Part shown: positions 6,737 to 14,470 of the stretch, in pieces
How positions within the stretch are numbered: position 1 is the stretch's first letter
Layout of the letters: each line of letters opens with the position of its first letter
Source of the DNA: Candidatus Tectimicrobiota bacterium
GTDB lineage: Bacteria > JACPSX01
Assembly (NCBI GenBank): GCA_016193065.1
Contig: JACPSX010000058.1
Coordinates: 1 to 22,338, forward strand
Length of the DNA stretch: 22,338 nucleotides
Direction of reading: 5' to 3'
The notes under the pieces: generated by a model
Database searches by the model: none
What the model saw: the letters and a program-made list of their open reading frames with translations, nothing else
What the model was told of the DNA's origin: nothing
Made by a program: the position numbers and the translations under genes

Positions 6737-7081
6737 ATGAAGCGGTTCCTGTATGCGGGTGTCCTGGTCGTAGCTGTCCTGGCGGTCGCTCTCATCTCCG
6801 GAAACAGTTTCGGACAGGTAAAAAAGGTTGGCGGTGGCGACATCAAGTACACCAATACCAAAGGATTGGGCCCCGTTACTTTCAGCCATGCCTTCCATGA
6901 CGGAAAAGGACTTAAGTGCACGGAATGCCATACGAAGATCTACAAGATGAAGAAGGGCGAGGCGAAGGTCGATATGGCGACCCTGAACAAGGGTGAGTCC
7001 GGCGGAGCCTGCCACAACGGCCAGAAGGTCTTCTCCTCGAAGGCTCCCAACGACTGCAGCCGCTGCCACATCAAAGGGTGA
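6737..7081 (+). CDS. Small c7/c3-type periplasmic cytochrome with one damaged haem site
   Basis: The 114-residue protein has a signal peptide (residues 1-26, ending SGNSFGQ). The mature domain is like the c(7)-type triheme repeats found in metal-reducing bacteria: VTFSHAFH supplies distal histidines, followed by CTECH (61-65), an ACHNG stretch (91-95) and CSRCH (107-111). In this family the middle motif is normally CxACHNG, but here the first cysteine is Gly89 (codon GGC at 7001-7003, one base from TGC). Two complete CXXCH sites therefore remain, and the third could bind haem through one cysteine only or not at all. Expected role: soluble electron carrier in the periplasm. The ATG at 6737 is chosen over 6668 because GGGAGGAAG precedes it and it places the signal peptide correctly. 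Confidence 0.82.
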   Translation: MKRFLYAGVLVVAVLAVALISGNSFGQVKKVGGGDIKYTNTKGLGPVTFSHAFHDGKGLKCTECHTKIYKMKKGEAKVDMATLNKGESGGACHNGQKVFSSKAPNDCSRCHIKG

Positions 7082-7160
7082 TTCTGCCCGAAAGAGACGA
7101 TCAACTTACCCAGTGGAAACCTGGCGTGGCTAGTACAACCCGGCCTCGCTGATCCCGGAC

Positions 7161-7191
7161 CAGGACCCCTCGGCAGCCCCGAGGGGTCCTG
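7161..7191. terminator. Strong hairpin downstream of the c7 cytochrome
   Basis: Arms of 13 bases (CAGGACCCCTCGG and its exact complement) around the loop CAGCC. It lies 80 bases after the cytochrome stop. The stem is very stable but there is no T run, so it is a hairpin terminator of the GC-rich type or an mRNA 3' stabiliser. It separates the c7 gene from the next operon. Confidence 0.6.
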
Positions 7192-7252
7192 CTGTGCTGG
7201 GAGTCTTTCGGATGCCGGGTCTCTGGGGCTGGTCCTCGAAAGCTGCAGAGAA

Positions 7253-7282
7253 TTGCGGGGTGGAAAGCGCTTCGCGTATAAT
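7253..7282 (+). promoter_or_regulatory. Candidate sigma-70 promoter for the dodecahaem operon
   Basis: A perfect -10 hexamer TATAAT (7277-7282) follows TTGCGG (7253-7258) after 18 bases. It lies 54 bases before the ATG at 7337 and after the strong hairpin at 7161-7191. A perfect TATAAT in this GC-rich intergenic sequence is unlikely by chance, but the -35 match is only four of six. Confidence 0.5.
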
Positions 7283-7336
7283 GGCGGCAGGCCAGAAGAG
7301 TGGGGCGAGCCGCTTTCCTCTTAAGGGTGTTATTCC

Positions 7337-8293
7337 ATGGTGTCCAGAAAGACCCTGATGATCGGGGCAGTCATCGCGTTGGGGCTGGTCGTCCTCGGCC
7401 TCGGCGGGTTTGGATTTATGACGTACAACTACGTGGAGAACAACCCCGCCTTTTGCGCTTCCTGTCACATCATGCAGGATGCTTGGGTGAGATGGGCCCA
7501 GAGCCCTCACAAACAAATCACCTGCCACAGTTGCCATGTGCAGAGCAAGGTGGACAGCGCCCGCCTTCTCGTCAAGTGGGTGACGCTGCGCCCCACGGCG
7601 GTGGAAAGTCACGCGGTGGTGGAGGTGGAGCGCTGCACTCAGTGCCACGCGTCCAAGGACAAGCGCTGGCCGCAAATTGCGGAGACGGCGGGTCACAAGG
7701 TCCACTTTGCCCGCGCCGGGATCCAGTGTCTTGACTGTCACGGCCAGGGCATCCACCGTTTTAGTCCTCCGGCGGAAGTCTGCAAGAAGTGCCATGCGAA
7801 TGTAGTGGTCAAGGCCCGGGGGATGGCTACCCTGCACTGCACCACCTGCCATAATTTCCTGGCCCAAAAGGGAGAACTTGCGCACCCCACCCGGAAGGAC
7901 TGCCTCGATTGCCACAAGACAATGAAAGTCAAGTCCGAGGTGTTTGCCACGACTGCTCCTATGCTGTTTGAGTGCGGCACCTGCCACAAACCCCATTCCC
8001 AGCCGGTGCCCGTACGAAAAGATTGCCTGGCGTGTCATCCCGAGCCTCAACTGGTGGGCCTGCACCAAAAGATGGCCCATGCGGATTGCGTTTCCTGCCA
8101 TCGCCCTCACCTGTGGAAAGTCAGCGGCCGGAGCACCTGCGAGGCCTGTCATGTGGATCGCAAGAGCCATTTCGGCCCGACCCCCTGCTTCCAGTGTCAC
8201 CGCTTCGGCGGCGGTGCGCCTGGAGGCAAGAAGGCGGAGGGTGTGAACAGGGAGGAGCTATGGGGAGAAGCCCGGAGTTCCTCCTGGCGTTAA
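7337..8293 (+). CDS. Dodecahaem c-type cytochrome, NapC/NirT-like N-terminus
   Basis: This 318-residue protein has one N-terminal membrane anchor (about 8-30), followed by FCASCHIMQDAW and SPHKQITCHSCH, which match the start of NapC/NirT/NrfH membrane quinol dehydrogenases. Twelve CXXCH motifs are present, beginning at residues 40, 63, 100, 131, 149, 168, 189, 213, 230, 251, 268 and 284. The protein is much longer than tetrahaem NapC, and the rest is a string of closely spaced motifs suggesting an extended electron wire in the periplasm. A role in moving electrons from menaquinol to periplasmic acceptors is inferred. Its last 34 bases overlap the start of the binding-protein gene, implying coupled expression with a sensory system. 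The C-terminal tail after the last haem motif is low-complexity. Confidence 0.88.
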   Translation: MVSRKTLMIGAVIALGLVVLGLGGFGFMTYNYVENNPAFCASCHIMQDAWVRWAQSPHKQITCHSCHVQSKVDSARLLVKWVTLRPTAVESHAVVEVERCTQCHASKDKRWPQIAETAGHKVHFARAGIQCLDCHGQGIHRFSPPAEVCKKCHANVVVKARGMATLHCTTCHNFLAQKGELAHPTRKDCLDCHKTMKVKSEVFATTAPMLFECGTCHKPHSQPVPVRKDCLACHPEPQLVGLHQKMAHADCVSCHRPHLWKVSGRSTCEACHVDRKSHFGPTPCFQCHRFGGGAPGGKKAEGVNREELWGEARSSSWR

Positions 8294-9162
8294 TCTTCTG
8301 CACTCTTCTCCTGTGGGGCAGCGCCTGGGCTGCTCCTCTTCAGGCGGAGTGGCCGGAACACCGGATCCGGCTTGCTTTGGGATCCCAATCCCCCTTTCCG
8401 CAAGCGCTGCAGCACTACCAGCCTCTGGTCAATTACCTGGAGCGAAAGATCGGGATTCCCATGGATCTGGTGCAGGTCCCGGAGGCTTCCGACCAGTTGA
8501 GACGGTTGGACCAGGGATCCGTCGACCTGGCCCTCGTGGATGGGGCTGTTTATTGGAAGTACCGCTCCCGTCTGGATTTGCTGGGAATCCAGAGGATCCG
8601 CGGGTCCTTGCAGCGCAGGGCTCTGCTGGCTGTGCGAAGTACGGCTTCCATTAGGACTCCGGCCGACCTGGACGGCAAGCCGATGGCGAGCGCCGATGAC
8701 TGGGATACCCTGGGCACTCTCTGGATCCTCTCCGCTGCGGGGCCGGAGGTGCAACCGCGTTTCGTGCGCGCCTCCAGTTATGTGGCTGCCCTGCAGGATG
8801 TGATCCTGGGGAGAGCCGAGGGGGCCGCGGTGGAAGAGGATGTCTTCCGGCACTTTTTCTCCCGCTACCCCCGGTACCGGGGGAGTGTCCGGGTGATCGC
8901 GACCTCACCCTTCTTTTCCAACCTGGCGCTGGTCGTCAGGCGGACCTTGTCGGCTGCGGCGCGCAGGGAATTTCAGAGTGTCGTTCGCAGCATGGGGGAA
9001 ACTCTCGAGGGGGCTGCCGTTTTGGCCGCCATAGGGATCGGGGGGTTTGTCCCGGTTGACGCCGGCTTTTTTAAAGAGGAAGAACTGTTGTTGTCCCGTC
9101 TAGCCCGCTTGGGGGCCAAAGGGGATCTCCATGGGGTTCCTGCAGCGATTTTCGCAAAATAG
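8260..9162 (+). CDS. PhnD-like periplasmic substrate-binding protein
   Basis: This 300-residue protein has a signal peptide (MGRSPEFLLALIFCTLLLWG, cleavage near residue 25) and the PhnD/SsuA/transferrin-type binding fold. Seen are RLALGSQSPFPQALQHYQPL with LVNYLERKIGIPMDL, then LDQGSVDLALVDGAVYW, the IRTPADLDGKPMA hinge segment and VAALQDVILGRAEGAAV. Relatives bind phosphonates or other oxyanions for ABC import, but no permease or ATPase is adjacent. Instead the gene is followed by a kinase, with a 32-base overlap. That favours a sensory role in which the binding protein presents a ligand to the kinase's periplasmic domain. Start ATG 8260 is set by GGGAGGAGC just upstream and by the signal peptide. 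Confidence 0.85.
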   Translation: MGRSPEFLLALIFCTLLLWGSAWAAPLQAEWPEHRIRLALGSQSPFPQALQHYQPLVNYLERKIGIPMDLVQVPEASDQLRRLDQGSVDLALVDGAVYWKYRSRLDLLGIQRIRGSLQRRALLAVRSTASIRTPADLDGKPMASADDWDTLGTLWILSAAGPEVQPRFVRASSYVAALQDVILGRAEGAAVEEDVFRHFFSRYPRYRGSVRVIATSPFFSNLALVVRRTLSAAARREFQSVVRSMGETLEGAAVLAAIGIGGFVPVDAGFFKEEELLLSRLARLGAKGDLHGVPAAIFAK

Positions 9163-11050
9163 CCTCAAGTTTCAGGTCACGGCCACCATCACGGGGCTCA
9201 TCCTGTTCATCTCCTTTGGTCTTTTCTTCATGTACGTGGCCAATGAGTTTGCCCAGTTGCGACGATCAGCCCGGCAGGAGGCCGAACGTCTGGCAGGGAT
9301 CGTGGCCCAAGCCGCCCTCCCTCACCTGGTGCGGCGGGACTATGCCCTTCTGCAGGATCTGGTCCGGGGGTTCAGCAAGGATCCTGCCGTGCAGTCCATG
9401 TGGGTTGCCGATGAACGGGGATTGGTTTTGGCTCACTCGGAACCGGATTTCTTCGGAGAACCCCTGGGTCCGGTGGTGCAGGGGCCCCCGTTCAGCGAGA
9501 ACAGAGTTTTGATCCGGGAAGATCTGCGCAAGAACCTTCTGCACGTGGAATTTCCCATGGTCCTGGCCGGCAACCGGTGGGGGACGGTGGGGATGGAGTA
9601 CTCAACCGCTTCCTTGCAGGAGACGCTGGGCATCCTGGGAGGGGAAGCCCTCCTGGTGACGGGTCTGTTCGTCCTGGTCGGTTTCTGGCTTGGAGCCGTC
9701 TTTTCCAAAAGGATCACCGCACCGGTCTCTGAACTCACCCGAGCTGCAAGCGCTTTGGAGGCCGGAGACTTCAACATCGAAGTTCAGGTGGAGGCGGAAA
9801 ACGAAGTGGGGGTCCTGCAGCACCATTTCGCCCGCATGGCGCGGGCCCTGGCCGAGAGCCAGAGGGAGTTGCAGGAAAAGAACGAAGCCCTCAACACATT
9901 GAATCAGGAACTGGCGGGCCGGGTTCGGGAGGCCACAGCAGAGCTTTCGCGGACCATGGAGTATTTGAGCTTTATATTGAAGAGCGCCCGGGATGCCATT
10001 ATCACCACGGACCGGGCCGGGAGCGTGCAAACCCTGAACCGGGCCGCTGAAGAATTGTTGGATGTGGGGAGAGAGGATCCCCGGGGGAAGCCGGTGGCGG
10101 AGCTTTTGGGCAAGAGCAAGGAGGTTTCGGAAGCTTTAAGTCAGGTGGTCGACAAGGACCAGACCCGCGAGATCGAGACTCGCATCCGGGACCGCAGGGG
10201 GGAAGAGAGGCTACTGAACTCCACCATTTCCCCGCTGAAATCCGATGCCGGTGATCTCCTGGGCGCCGTGGTGATTGCCAGCGACTTGACCGAGAAGAAG
10301 CACTACCAGGAGGAACTGATGCGCTCCGAGAAGCTGGCCAGCGTAGGGGAACTGGCGGCTGGTGTGGCCCACGAAATCAACAACATCATCATGGTCATCC
10401 TGGGCTTCGCCGATCTGCTGCTGCGCCAGACGGGTCCCGATCACCCCTCGACCCAGGATCTGAAGATGATCGAGAAAGAAGCCAAGCGGGGGAGGGACAT
10501 TGTCCAGCGACTCCTCCGTTTTGCACGACCTCAACCCCTGAAACTGGCCTGGACCGATCTGGAATCGATCCTGGAGAACACCGTCTCCCTTCTGTCTCAC
10601 CAGATCCGCAAGAGCGGAATCCGGGTCGAGAAGGACTATGATCCACGGGTCTCGGCAATTGTTTGCGACCGGGGCCAGCTCGAGATGGTTTTTACCAATA
10701 TCGCCCTCAATGCTATCCAGGTTCTTGGCGACGAGGGGATTCTCAGGATCAAAACAGGGGCCAAGGGTGCCGACCGGGTCGAGGTGATGATCTCCGACAA
10801 CGGGCCGGGAATCCAGCCCGAGCACATGGGCAAGATTTTCGATCCGTTTTTTACCACCAAAGAGCCGGGCCAGGGAACGGGTCTGGGACTCTCCGTCGCC
10901 TACCGGATCGTCCATGAACACGGTGGGATCATCCGGGTGCGAAGCCGGCCCGGCCAGGGGACCGATTTTTTCATCGAGTTGCCCGTCGGTTCTGAACGAG
11001 AGGGAGCACAGGCGCTTCCCACCTCCGGGGATTTCGGGGAGAAGAGGTAG
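9131..11050 (+). CDS. Membrane sensor histidine kinase (HAMP-PAS-HisKA-HATPase)
   Basis: The 639 residues read as TM1 (about 15-37), a periplasmic sensor domain of about 130 residues, TM2 (169-191), HAMP (192-245), a coiled coil, a PAS domain (about 278-388, starting AILKSARD-like [14 protein letters not shown]), the HisKA dimerisation domain with phospho-accepting His414 in GVAHEINNI, and an HATPase with N box [16 protein letters not shown] and GTGLGLSVA. The H-box has INNII where INNPL is usual. The gene overlaps the binding-protein gene upstream by 32 bases and lies 9 bases before a sigma-54 response regulator, so binding protein, kinase and regulator form a three-component chain. The signal sensed is unknown. 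No CXXCH is present in this kinase. Confidence 0.93.
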   Translation: MGFLQRFSQNSLKFQVTATITGLILFISFGLFFMYVANEFAQLRRSARQEAERLAGIVAQAALPHLVRRDYALLQDLVRGFSKDPAVQSMWVADERGLVLAHSEPDFFGEPLGPVVQGPPFSENRVLIREDLRKNLLHVEFPMVLAGNRWGTVGMEYSTASLQETLGILGGEALLVTGLFVLVGFWLGAVFSKRITAPVSELTRAASALEAGDFNIEVQVEAENEVGVLQHHFARMARALAESQRELQEKNEALNTLNQELAGRVREATAELSRTMEYLSFILKSARDAIITTDRAGSVQTLNRAAEELLDVGREDPRGKPVAELLGKSKEVSEALSQVVDKDQTREIETRIRDRRGEERLLNSTISPLKSDAGDLLGAVVIASDLTEKKHYQEELMRSEKLASVGELAAGVAHEINNIIMVILGFADLLLRQTGPDHPSTQDLKMIEKEAKRGRDIVQRLLRFARPQPLKLAWTDLESILENTVSLLSHQIRKSGIRVEKDYDPRVSAIVCDRGQLEMVFTNIALNAIQVLGDEGILRIKTGAKGADRVEVMISDNGPGIQPEHMGKIFDPFFTTKEPGQGTGLGLSVAYRIVHEHGGIIRVRSRPGQGTDFFIELPVGSEREGAQALPTSGDFGEKR

Positions 11051-11059
11051 GGCAGGGCT

Positions 11060-12427
11060 GTGGTGCGGGAAAAGATCCTGATCATCGATGACGAGGAGGG
11101 GATCCGCCAGCTCTTCGTGCGCCTTCTCCACGGCGCCAAGTATGAAGTCCACCCCTTCGAACGTGGGGCTCCGGCTTTGGAATCCATGCAGCGCGAGACC
11201 TATGATCTCGTGATCACGGATCTGCGCATGCCCGGCATGGATGGGATGGAGGTTCTGGAGCGGGTGCGCCAGGAGCGTCCGGAGTTGCCGGTGATCGTGT
11301 TGACCGGACACGGCACGGTGGAGAGCGCCGTGGAGGCGATGAAAAGGGGGGCCTATGACTATATCACCAAACCCGTGCAGCCCGAGGAGATCGAGCTGAC
11401 CATCGAAAAGGCCCTGCGGGAGAAGCGACTTTCCGAGGAGAACCGGATCCTCAAAGAACAGCTCACGGAGCGTTACAGCCTGGATGCTCTTCTCGGGAAA
11501 AGCCCCAAGATGCGCGAGCTGTTCCAGTTGATTCTCCAGGTAGCTCCCAGCGATGCCGCCGTCCTCATTCAAGGGGAAAGCGGCACCGGTAAAGAACTCG
11601 TGGCCCGGGCGATCCATACTCACAGTGCTCGCTCCAAGCGGATTCTCCTGTCCCTGAACTGTGCCGCCTTGCCCGAGACCCTGCTGGAAAGCGAGCTCTT
11701 CGGGCACGAGAAGGGGGCATTCACCGGGGCGCTGACCGCGAAGAAGGGGCTCCTGGAAGTAGCCGACGGCGGCACGCTGTACCTGGACGAGATCGGTGAT
11801 ATGCCCTATTCTCTTCAGGCCAAACTCTTGCGAGCTGTCGAGCAGGGAGAATTTCTGCGCCTTGGGGGGCAAAGCCCGATCCACGTTGATGTCCGCACCA
11901 TCTCTTCCACGAATCGCAATTTGAAAGAGATGGTGGAATCAGGCAAGTTCCGGGAGGATCTTTACTACCGGCTCAATATCATCATGATTCACGTCCCCCC
12001 TTTGCGCGACAGACAAGAAGATATTCCCCTGCTGAGCGAGCATTTTTGCCGGAAGTTTGCCGAGAAAATGGGGAAGCCCATCAAGGGATTTGCTCCCCCG
12101 GCCATGGAAGCTCTGCTGGCTTACGACTGGCCGGGGAACGTGCGCCAGCTTGAGAACATCATCGAGCGGGCCGTCATCATGACGGCAGGCGAAACCATCG
12201 AGAAGGAATCCCTGGCGACTGAGATTCTTGCGGCCCCTTCCACTTCCTCCGAAGGCTATCTCCATCTTCCTCTCAAAGAAGCCAAAGAAAAACTGGAACG
12301 GGACTATCTCCTCAGGGTGCTCAAGCTGCACCACGGCAATGTCTCTTTGGCAGCCCAGGAAGCGGGGATTCACAAAACTCACTTTTATCAAAAGTTGCGC
12401 CAGTACGGGATCCGCTTTGAAAGCTGA
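11060..12427 (+). CDS. Sigma-54-dependent response regulator (NtrC family), partner of the upstream kinase
   Basis: 455 residues: receiver domain (1-120) with DDEE at 10-13, phospho-acceptor Asp54 ([12 protein letters not shown]) and the KPV lysine near 104; AAA+ domain with Walker A GESGTGKE (172-179) and GAFTGA (219-224); a C-terminal Fis-type helix-turn-helix (about 424-450, [20 protein letters not shown]). The GTG at 11060 follows GGCAGGG; a GTG three bases later is also possible. Nine bases separate it from the kinase gene. It lies just upstream of a control region with GTAGGGGAA-type dyads and a sigma-54-like promoter, so the following cytochrome operon is the leading target. In Geobacter the related CbcBA system is likewise under a sigma-54 regulator (BccR). 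Confidence 0.93.
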   Translation: MVREKILIIDDEEGIRQLFVRLLHGAKYEVHPFERGAPALESMQRETYDLVITDLRMPGMDGMEVLERVRQERPELPVIVLTGHGTVESAVEAMKRGAYDYITKPVQPEEIELTIEKALREKRLSEENRILKEQLTERYSLDALLGKSPKMRELFQLILQVAPSDAAVLIQGESGTGKELVARAIHTHSARSKRILLSLNCAALPETLLESELFGHEKGAFTGALTAKKGLLEVADGGTLYLDEIGDMPYSLQAKLLRAVEQGEFLRLGGQSPIHVDVRTISSTNRNLKEMVESGKFREDLYYRLNIIMIHVPPLRDRQEDIPLLSEHFCRKFAEKMGKPIKGFAPPAMEALLAYDWPGNVRQLENIIERAVIMTAGETIEKESLATEILAAPSTSSEGYLHLPLKEAKEKLERDYLLRVLKLHHGNVSLAAQEAGIHKTHFYQKLRQYGIRFES

Positions 12428-12444
12428 AGGCTCTTTGTAGGAAA

Positions 12445-12466
12445 TTCCCTACTCCCGGTAGGGGAA
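12445..12466. promoter_or_regulatory. Candidate sigma-54 activator site (TTCCCTAC / GTAGGGGAA dyad)
   Basis: Inverted arms TTCCCTAC and GTAGGGGAA are separated by five bases, about 195 bases before the -24 element at 12651. A lone half-site TTCCCCTAC occurs at 12545-12553, about 100 bases before it. These distances suit a sigma-54 activator, most simply the regulator encoded immediately upstream. The same stem could alternatively act as a hairpin after that gene, though no T run follows. Confidence 0.5.
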
Positions 12467-12544
12467 CCACTACTCAACCTAACCCTTGTCTTTTCAATAA
12501 GAAAGCCCATGAGAGGAGGGCCTCCCGAGTTCTCTGTGTTGCCA

Positions 12545-12553
12545 TTCCCCTAC
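12545..12553. promoter_or_regulatory. Half-site TTCCCCTAC
   Basis: Exact reverse complement of the GTAGGGGAA arm at 12458-12466. It is placed roughly midway between the full dyad and the promoter, as expected for a secondary activator site. A nine-base match alone is weak evidence. Confidence 0.35.
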
Positions 12554-12650
12554 GATTTCCCGCCCCGAAGGATCCATGGGAATCGGGAGCCTGTCACGTA
12601 GTCGTTTATAAAACAACAGGTTACTTAAATTCGCCGGGTAGGCTTTGCCG

Positions 12651-12666
12651 TGGCACGACCCTTGTT
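12651..12666 (+). promoter_or_regulatory. Sigma-54-like promoter of the cytochrome b/c operon
   Basis: TGGCACGACCCTTGTT has a perfect -24 element TGGCACG and, at exact spacing, TTGT in place of the -12 consensus TTGC. One mismatch lies in the normally conserved GC doublet, so the promoter could be weak or tightly activator-dependent. It lies 46 bases before the ATG at 12712 and directly downstream of a sigma-54 activator gene. Confidence 0.62.
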
Positions 12667-12711
12667 ATAAGGACAGGGTGAGAACTTGGGGTGGCAAGGG
12701 AGGATAGAAAA

Positions 12712-13434
12712 ATGAAACGGGTAACGATCAAAGGCCAGCCGGGAAAGACAGGGTTCCTGTGGGGCGCCGGAGTTGGGTTTATCGCTTTTCTCTTCCTGGG
12801 AGCCTTGCGGGGAATCGTGTACGGAGGGTTTTGGGGGTTGGTGATAGCCGGCTACCTCTTTGGAACACCGGTTGAGCCGACATTGATGAACAAAGCCATC
12901 GTTGCCCTGGGAATGATGTTGGGAGTGGGAGCCTCCTTTGTTTTCTTCACCGGGGCGGGAGCTCTGCTGGGCCTTGGATTTGGGATTCTCTACCCGCTCT
13001 GCGAGAAGCTCATTCAGCAGGTCAACCGGGTCTATCGCCGGACCCGGGGAGCTCTGCGCGAGCTCAAAGGTTCAAATCCCATCGCCCCGTTCAGTGAGGA
13101 AGATTCCTTCGTGCGCCGGGGCCGCGCCGCAGGGGCAGTTTTAGGAGCGGCAGGATTTGCGGCCGGCGGTTTGGTAACGGGAGTCCTCTACGGTGGAGCT
13201 GGCGGTCTGATTTTTGCATCTTCCTTCTACGGAGCACCTGTACCCCAGGCCCTGCTGCCGAAGCTCATGGTGGGAGCCGGGATGCTGCTGGGGGCGCTAA
13301 GTGTCGGAGCTTTCTTGCTCGTCGTGGGCGCGGTCCTTGGCACTTTGGCAGGGTACGGGTTGAGGGTTGCCCATCGGGTGGTCAGCCGCATGGTGAAAAG
13401 ACCCACACCGGTTGAAATCACCCACAGCCGCTAA
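12712..13434 (+). CDS. Glycine-rich membrane protein with internal duplication
   Basis: The 240-residue protein is built of two similar hydrophobic halves (about 15-91 and 137-216) joined by a polar, basic linker (95-136). Aligning residues 33-72 with 156-195 gives about 17 identities in 40, including YGG, GL, GxPV and GMxLG. Each half has three or so hydrophobic stretches rich in glycine with GxxxG-type spacing, as in packed or oligomerising membrane helices. I do not recognise the family and claim no function. As first gene after the sigma-54-like promoter, 28 bases before the seven-haem cytochrome, it is probably part of that system. ATG 12712 is preferred over GTG 12691 because GGGAGG sits eight bases before it. 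Confidence 0.72.
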   Translation: MKRVTIKGQPGKTGFLWGAGVGFIAFLFLGALRGIVYGGFWGLVIAGYLFGTPVEPTLMNKAIVALGMMLGVGASFVFFTGAGALLGLGFGILYPLCEKLIQQVNRVYRRTRGALRELKGSNPIAPFSEEDSFVRRGRAAGAVLGAAGFAAGGLVTGVLYGGAGGLIFASSFYGAPVPQALLPKLMVGAGMLLGALSVGAFLLVVGAVLGTLAGYGLRVAHRVVSRMVKRPTPVEITHSR

Positions 13435-13462
13435 AGGCGGCACGGAATCGGGGGGCAAAGTC

Positions 13463-14398
13463 ATGAGGTTTCCACGGGTGGCCGGATTCGCACTGGGAAT
13501 CGTGGTTGGTTCTCTCCTGGGGGTTGCGGGAGCCCCTGCCCAAGCGGCGGACAATGACACCTGCCTGGTCTGCCACCGCAGCCCCCTGGAATCCTCCAAA
13601 CCAGGGAAAACGGGCCCCTTTTATATCGATCCGGAAGCGCTTGCGCGCTCGGTGCACGGGGGCCTGACCTGCGACACGTGTCACCAGGGCTTCACGGCGG
13701 GGCCCCACGAAACTGGCGCGCTGCAGGGGGTTGACGAGAGTCTTCGAAAAGTGGCCGGCGAACTCCAGAAAAAGCGCGGCAAGGGAGGAGTTGCCCTGGC
13801 CAGTTGCGTGACTTGCCATTACGAAAGTTTTCAGGATTATTCCCAAAGTGTTCACGGCGTCGCTCTGTTCGACAAGGGTGTGAAAGACGCTCCCTATTGC
13901 CTGGATTGTCACGGTCCTCCGCACACCCTCATGCCCAAAGAGAGCCCCGCTTCCAGGGATTTCTACACCAACATCCCCACGACGTGCGCCTCTTGCCATG
14001 GCAATTCCGAGATCATCCTCAAGTACCGGCTAAACACGAATGTGGTGCCAACCTACCAGGAAAGCTTTCACGGCAAGAAACTGATCCTGGGCAGCTCGGA
14101 TGTGGCGGTGTGCAGTAGCTGCCACGGGGCCCATAAGGTCGTGGACCCCCAGAGCCCTGCCTTTACGGAAGGCCTGGCGATGCGTTGCGGCCAGTGCCAC
14201 GAAGGGGCCTCCCCCAAGTTCGCCACGGCTTTTGCCCACATCCCCGCTACGGAAACTTCCCAGAAGATCGTGCACTGGGCCGAGCGGTTTTTTGCCGTAC
14301 TGACCGGAGGGGTGATTTTAGGACTGGTCACTCACATCGGCCTCGACTTGGCCTCCCAAGTGAGAATCCGCCAACGCCGCAAAAAGGGGAAAAAATAA
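13463..14398 (+). CDS. Seven-haem c-type cytochrome, CbcA-like, membrane-anchored
   Basis: 311 residues with a signal peptide (1-29, cut after AQAA), seven CXXCH motifs at residues 34, 70, 115, 146, 175, 217 and 242, and a C-terminal transmembrane helix (about 276-297) followed by a basic cytoplasmic tail (RIRQRRKKGKK). Additional histidines in SVHG and SFHG contexts can act as distal ligands. A seven-haem cytochrome next to a di-haem cytochrome b matches the Geobacter CbcA/CbcB menaquinol:cytochrome c oxidoreductase, although gene order here is c then b. Expected role: accept electrons from the cytochrome b on the outer face of the inner membrane. A similar nine-haem paralogue lies at 19976-21139. 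ATG 13463 is chosen because it begins the signal peptide; its ribosome-binding site is modest (GGGGGG). Confidence 0.87.
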   Translation: MRFPRVAGFALGIVVGSLLGVAGAPAQAADNDTCLVCHRSPLESSKPGKTGPFYIDPEALARSVHGGLTCDTCHQGFTAGPHETGALQGVDESLRKVAGELQKKRGKGGVALASCVTCHYESFQDYSQSVHGVALFDKGVKDAPYCLDCHGPPHTLMPKESPASRDFYTNIPTTCASCHGNSEIILKYRLNTNVVPTYQESFHGKKLILGSSDVAVCSSCHGAHKVVDPQSPAFTEGLAMRCGQCHEGASPKFATAFAHIPATETSQKIVHWAERFFAVLTGGVILGLVTHIGLDLASQVRIRQRRKKGKK

Positions 14399-14470
14399 GC
14401 AGCGCGGTGGAGGAACGGGAGAAGGTCTTCCGCATCCGCCACAAGGTTTCCGATCAGGGGGGTGCAAAGC

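Larger units (their letters stand above)
12428..12711 (+). other. Intergenic control region before the cytochrome b/c operon
   Basis: About 280 bases without a gene. It contains a dyad built from TTCCCTAC and GTAGGGGAA (12445-12466), an earlier half-site GTAGGAAA (12438-12445), a further half-site TTCCCCTAC at 12545-12553, and a sigma-54-like promoter at 12651-12666. The ribosome-binding site GGGAGG at 12698-12703 serves the ATG at 12712. Confidence 0.6.

Noticed and set aside
10342-10351. GTAGGGGAA within the kinase gene as a further activator site
   Set aside because: It is inside coding sequence for a conserved kinase segment (SVGELAAG) and is best explained by codon choice.
10211-11884. 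Long minus-strand open frame of 557 codons
   Set aside because: It is antisense to the kinase and sigma-54 regulator, whose domains and motifs are complete. No family signature is visible in the antisense product.
12428-12711. GEMM (c-di-GMP/cGAMP) riboswitch, often found before multihaem cytochromes in Geobacter
   Set aside because: No match to the conserved GCAAAGCC or GGTAGCGGGGTTACC-type segments was found here or in the other intergenic regions.
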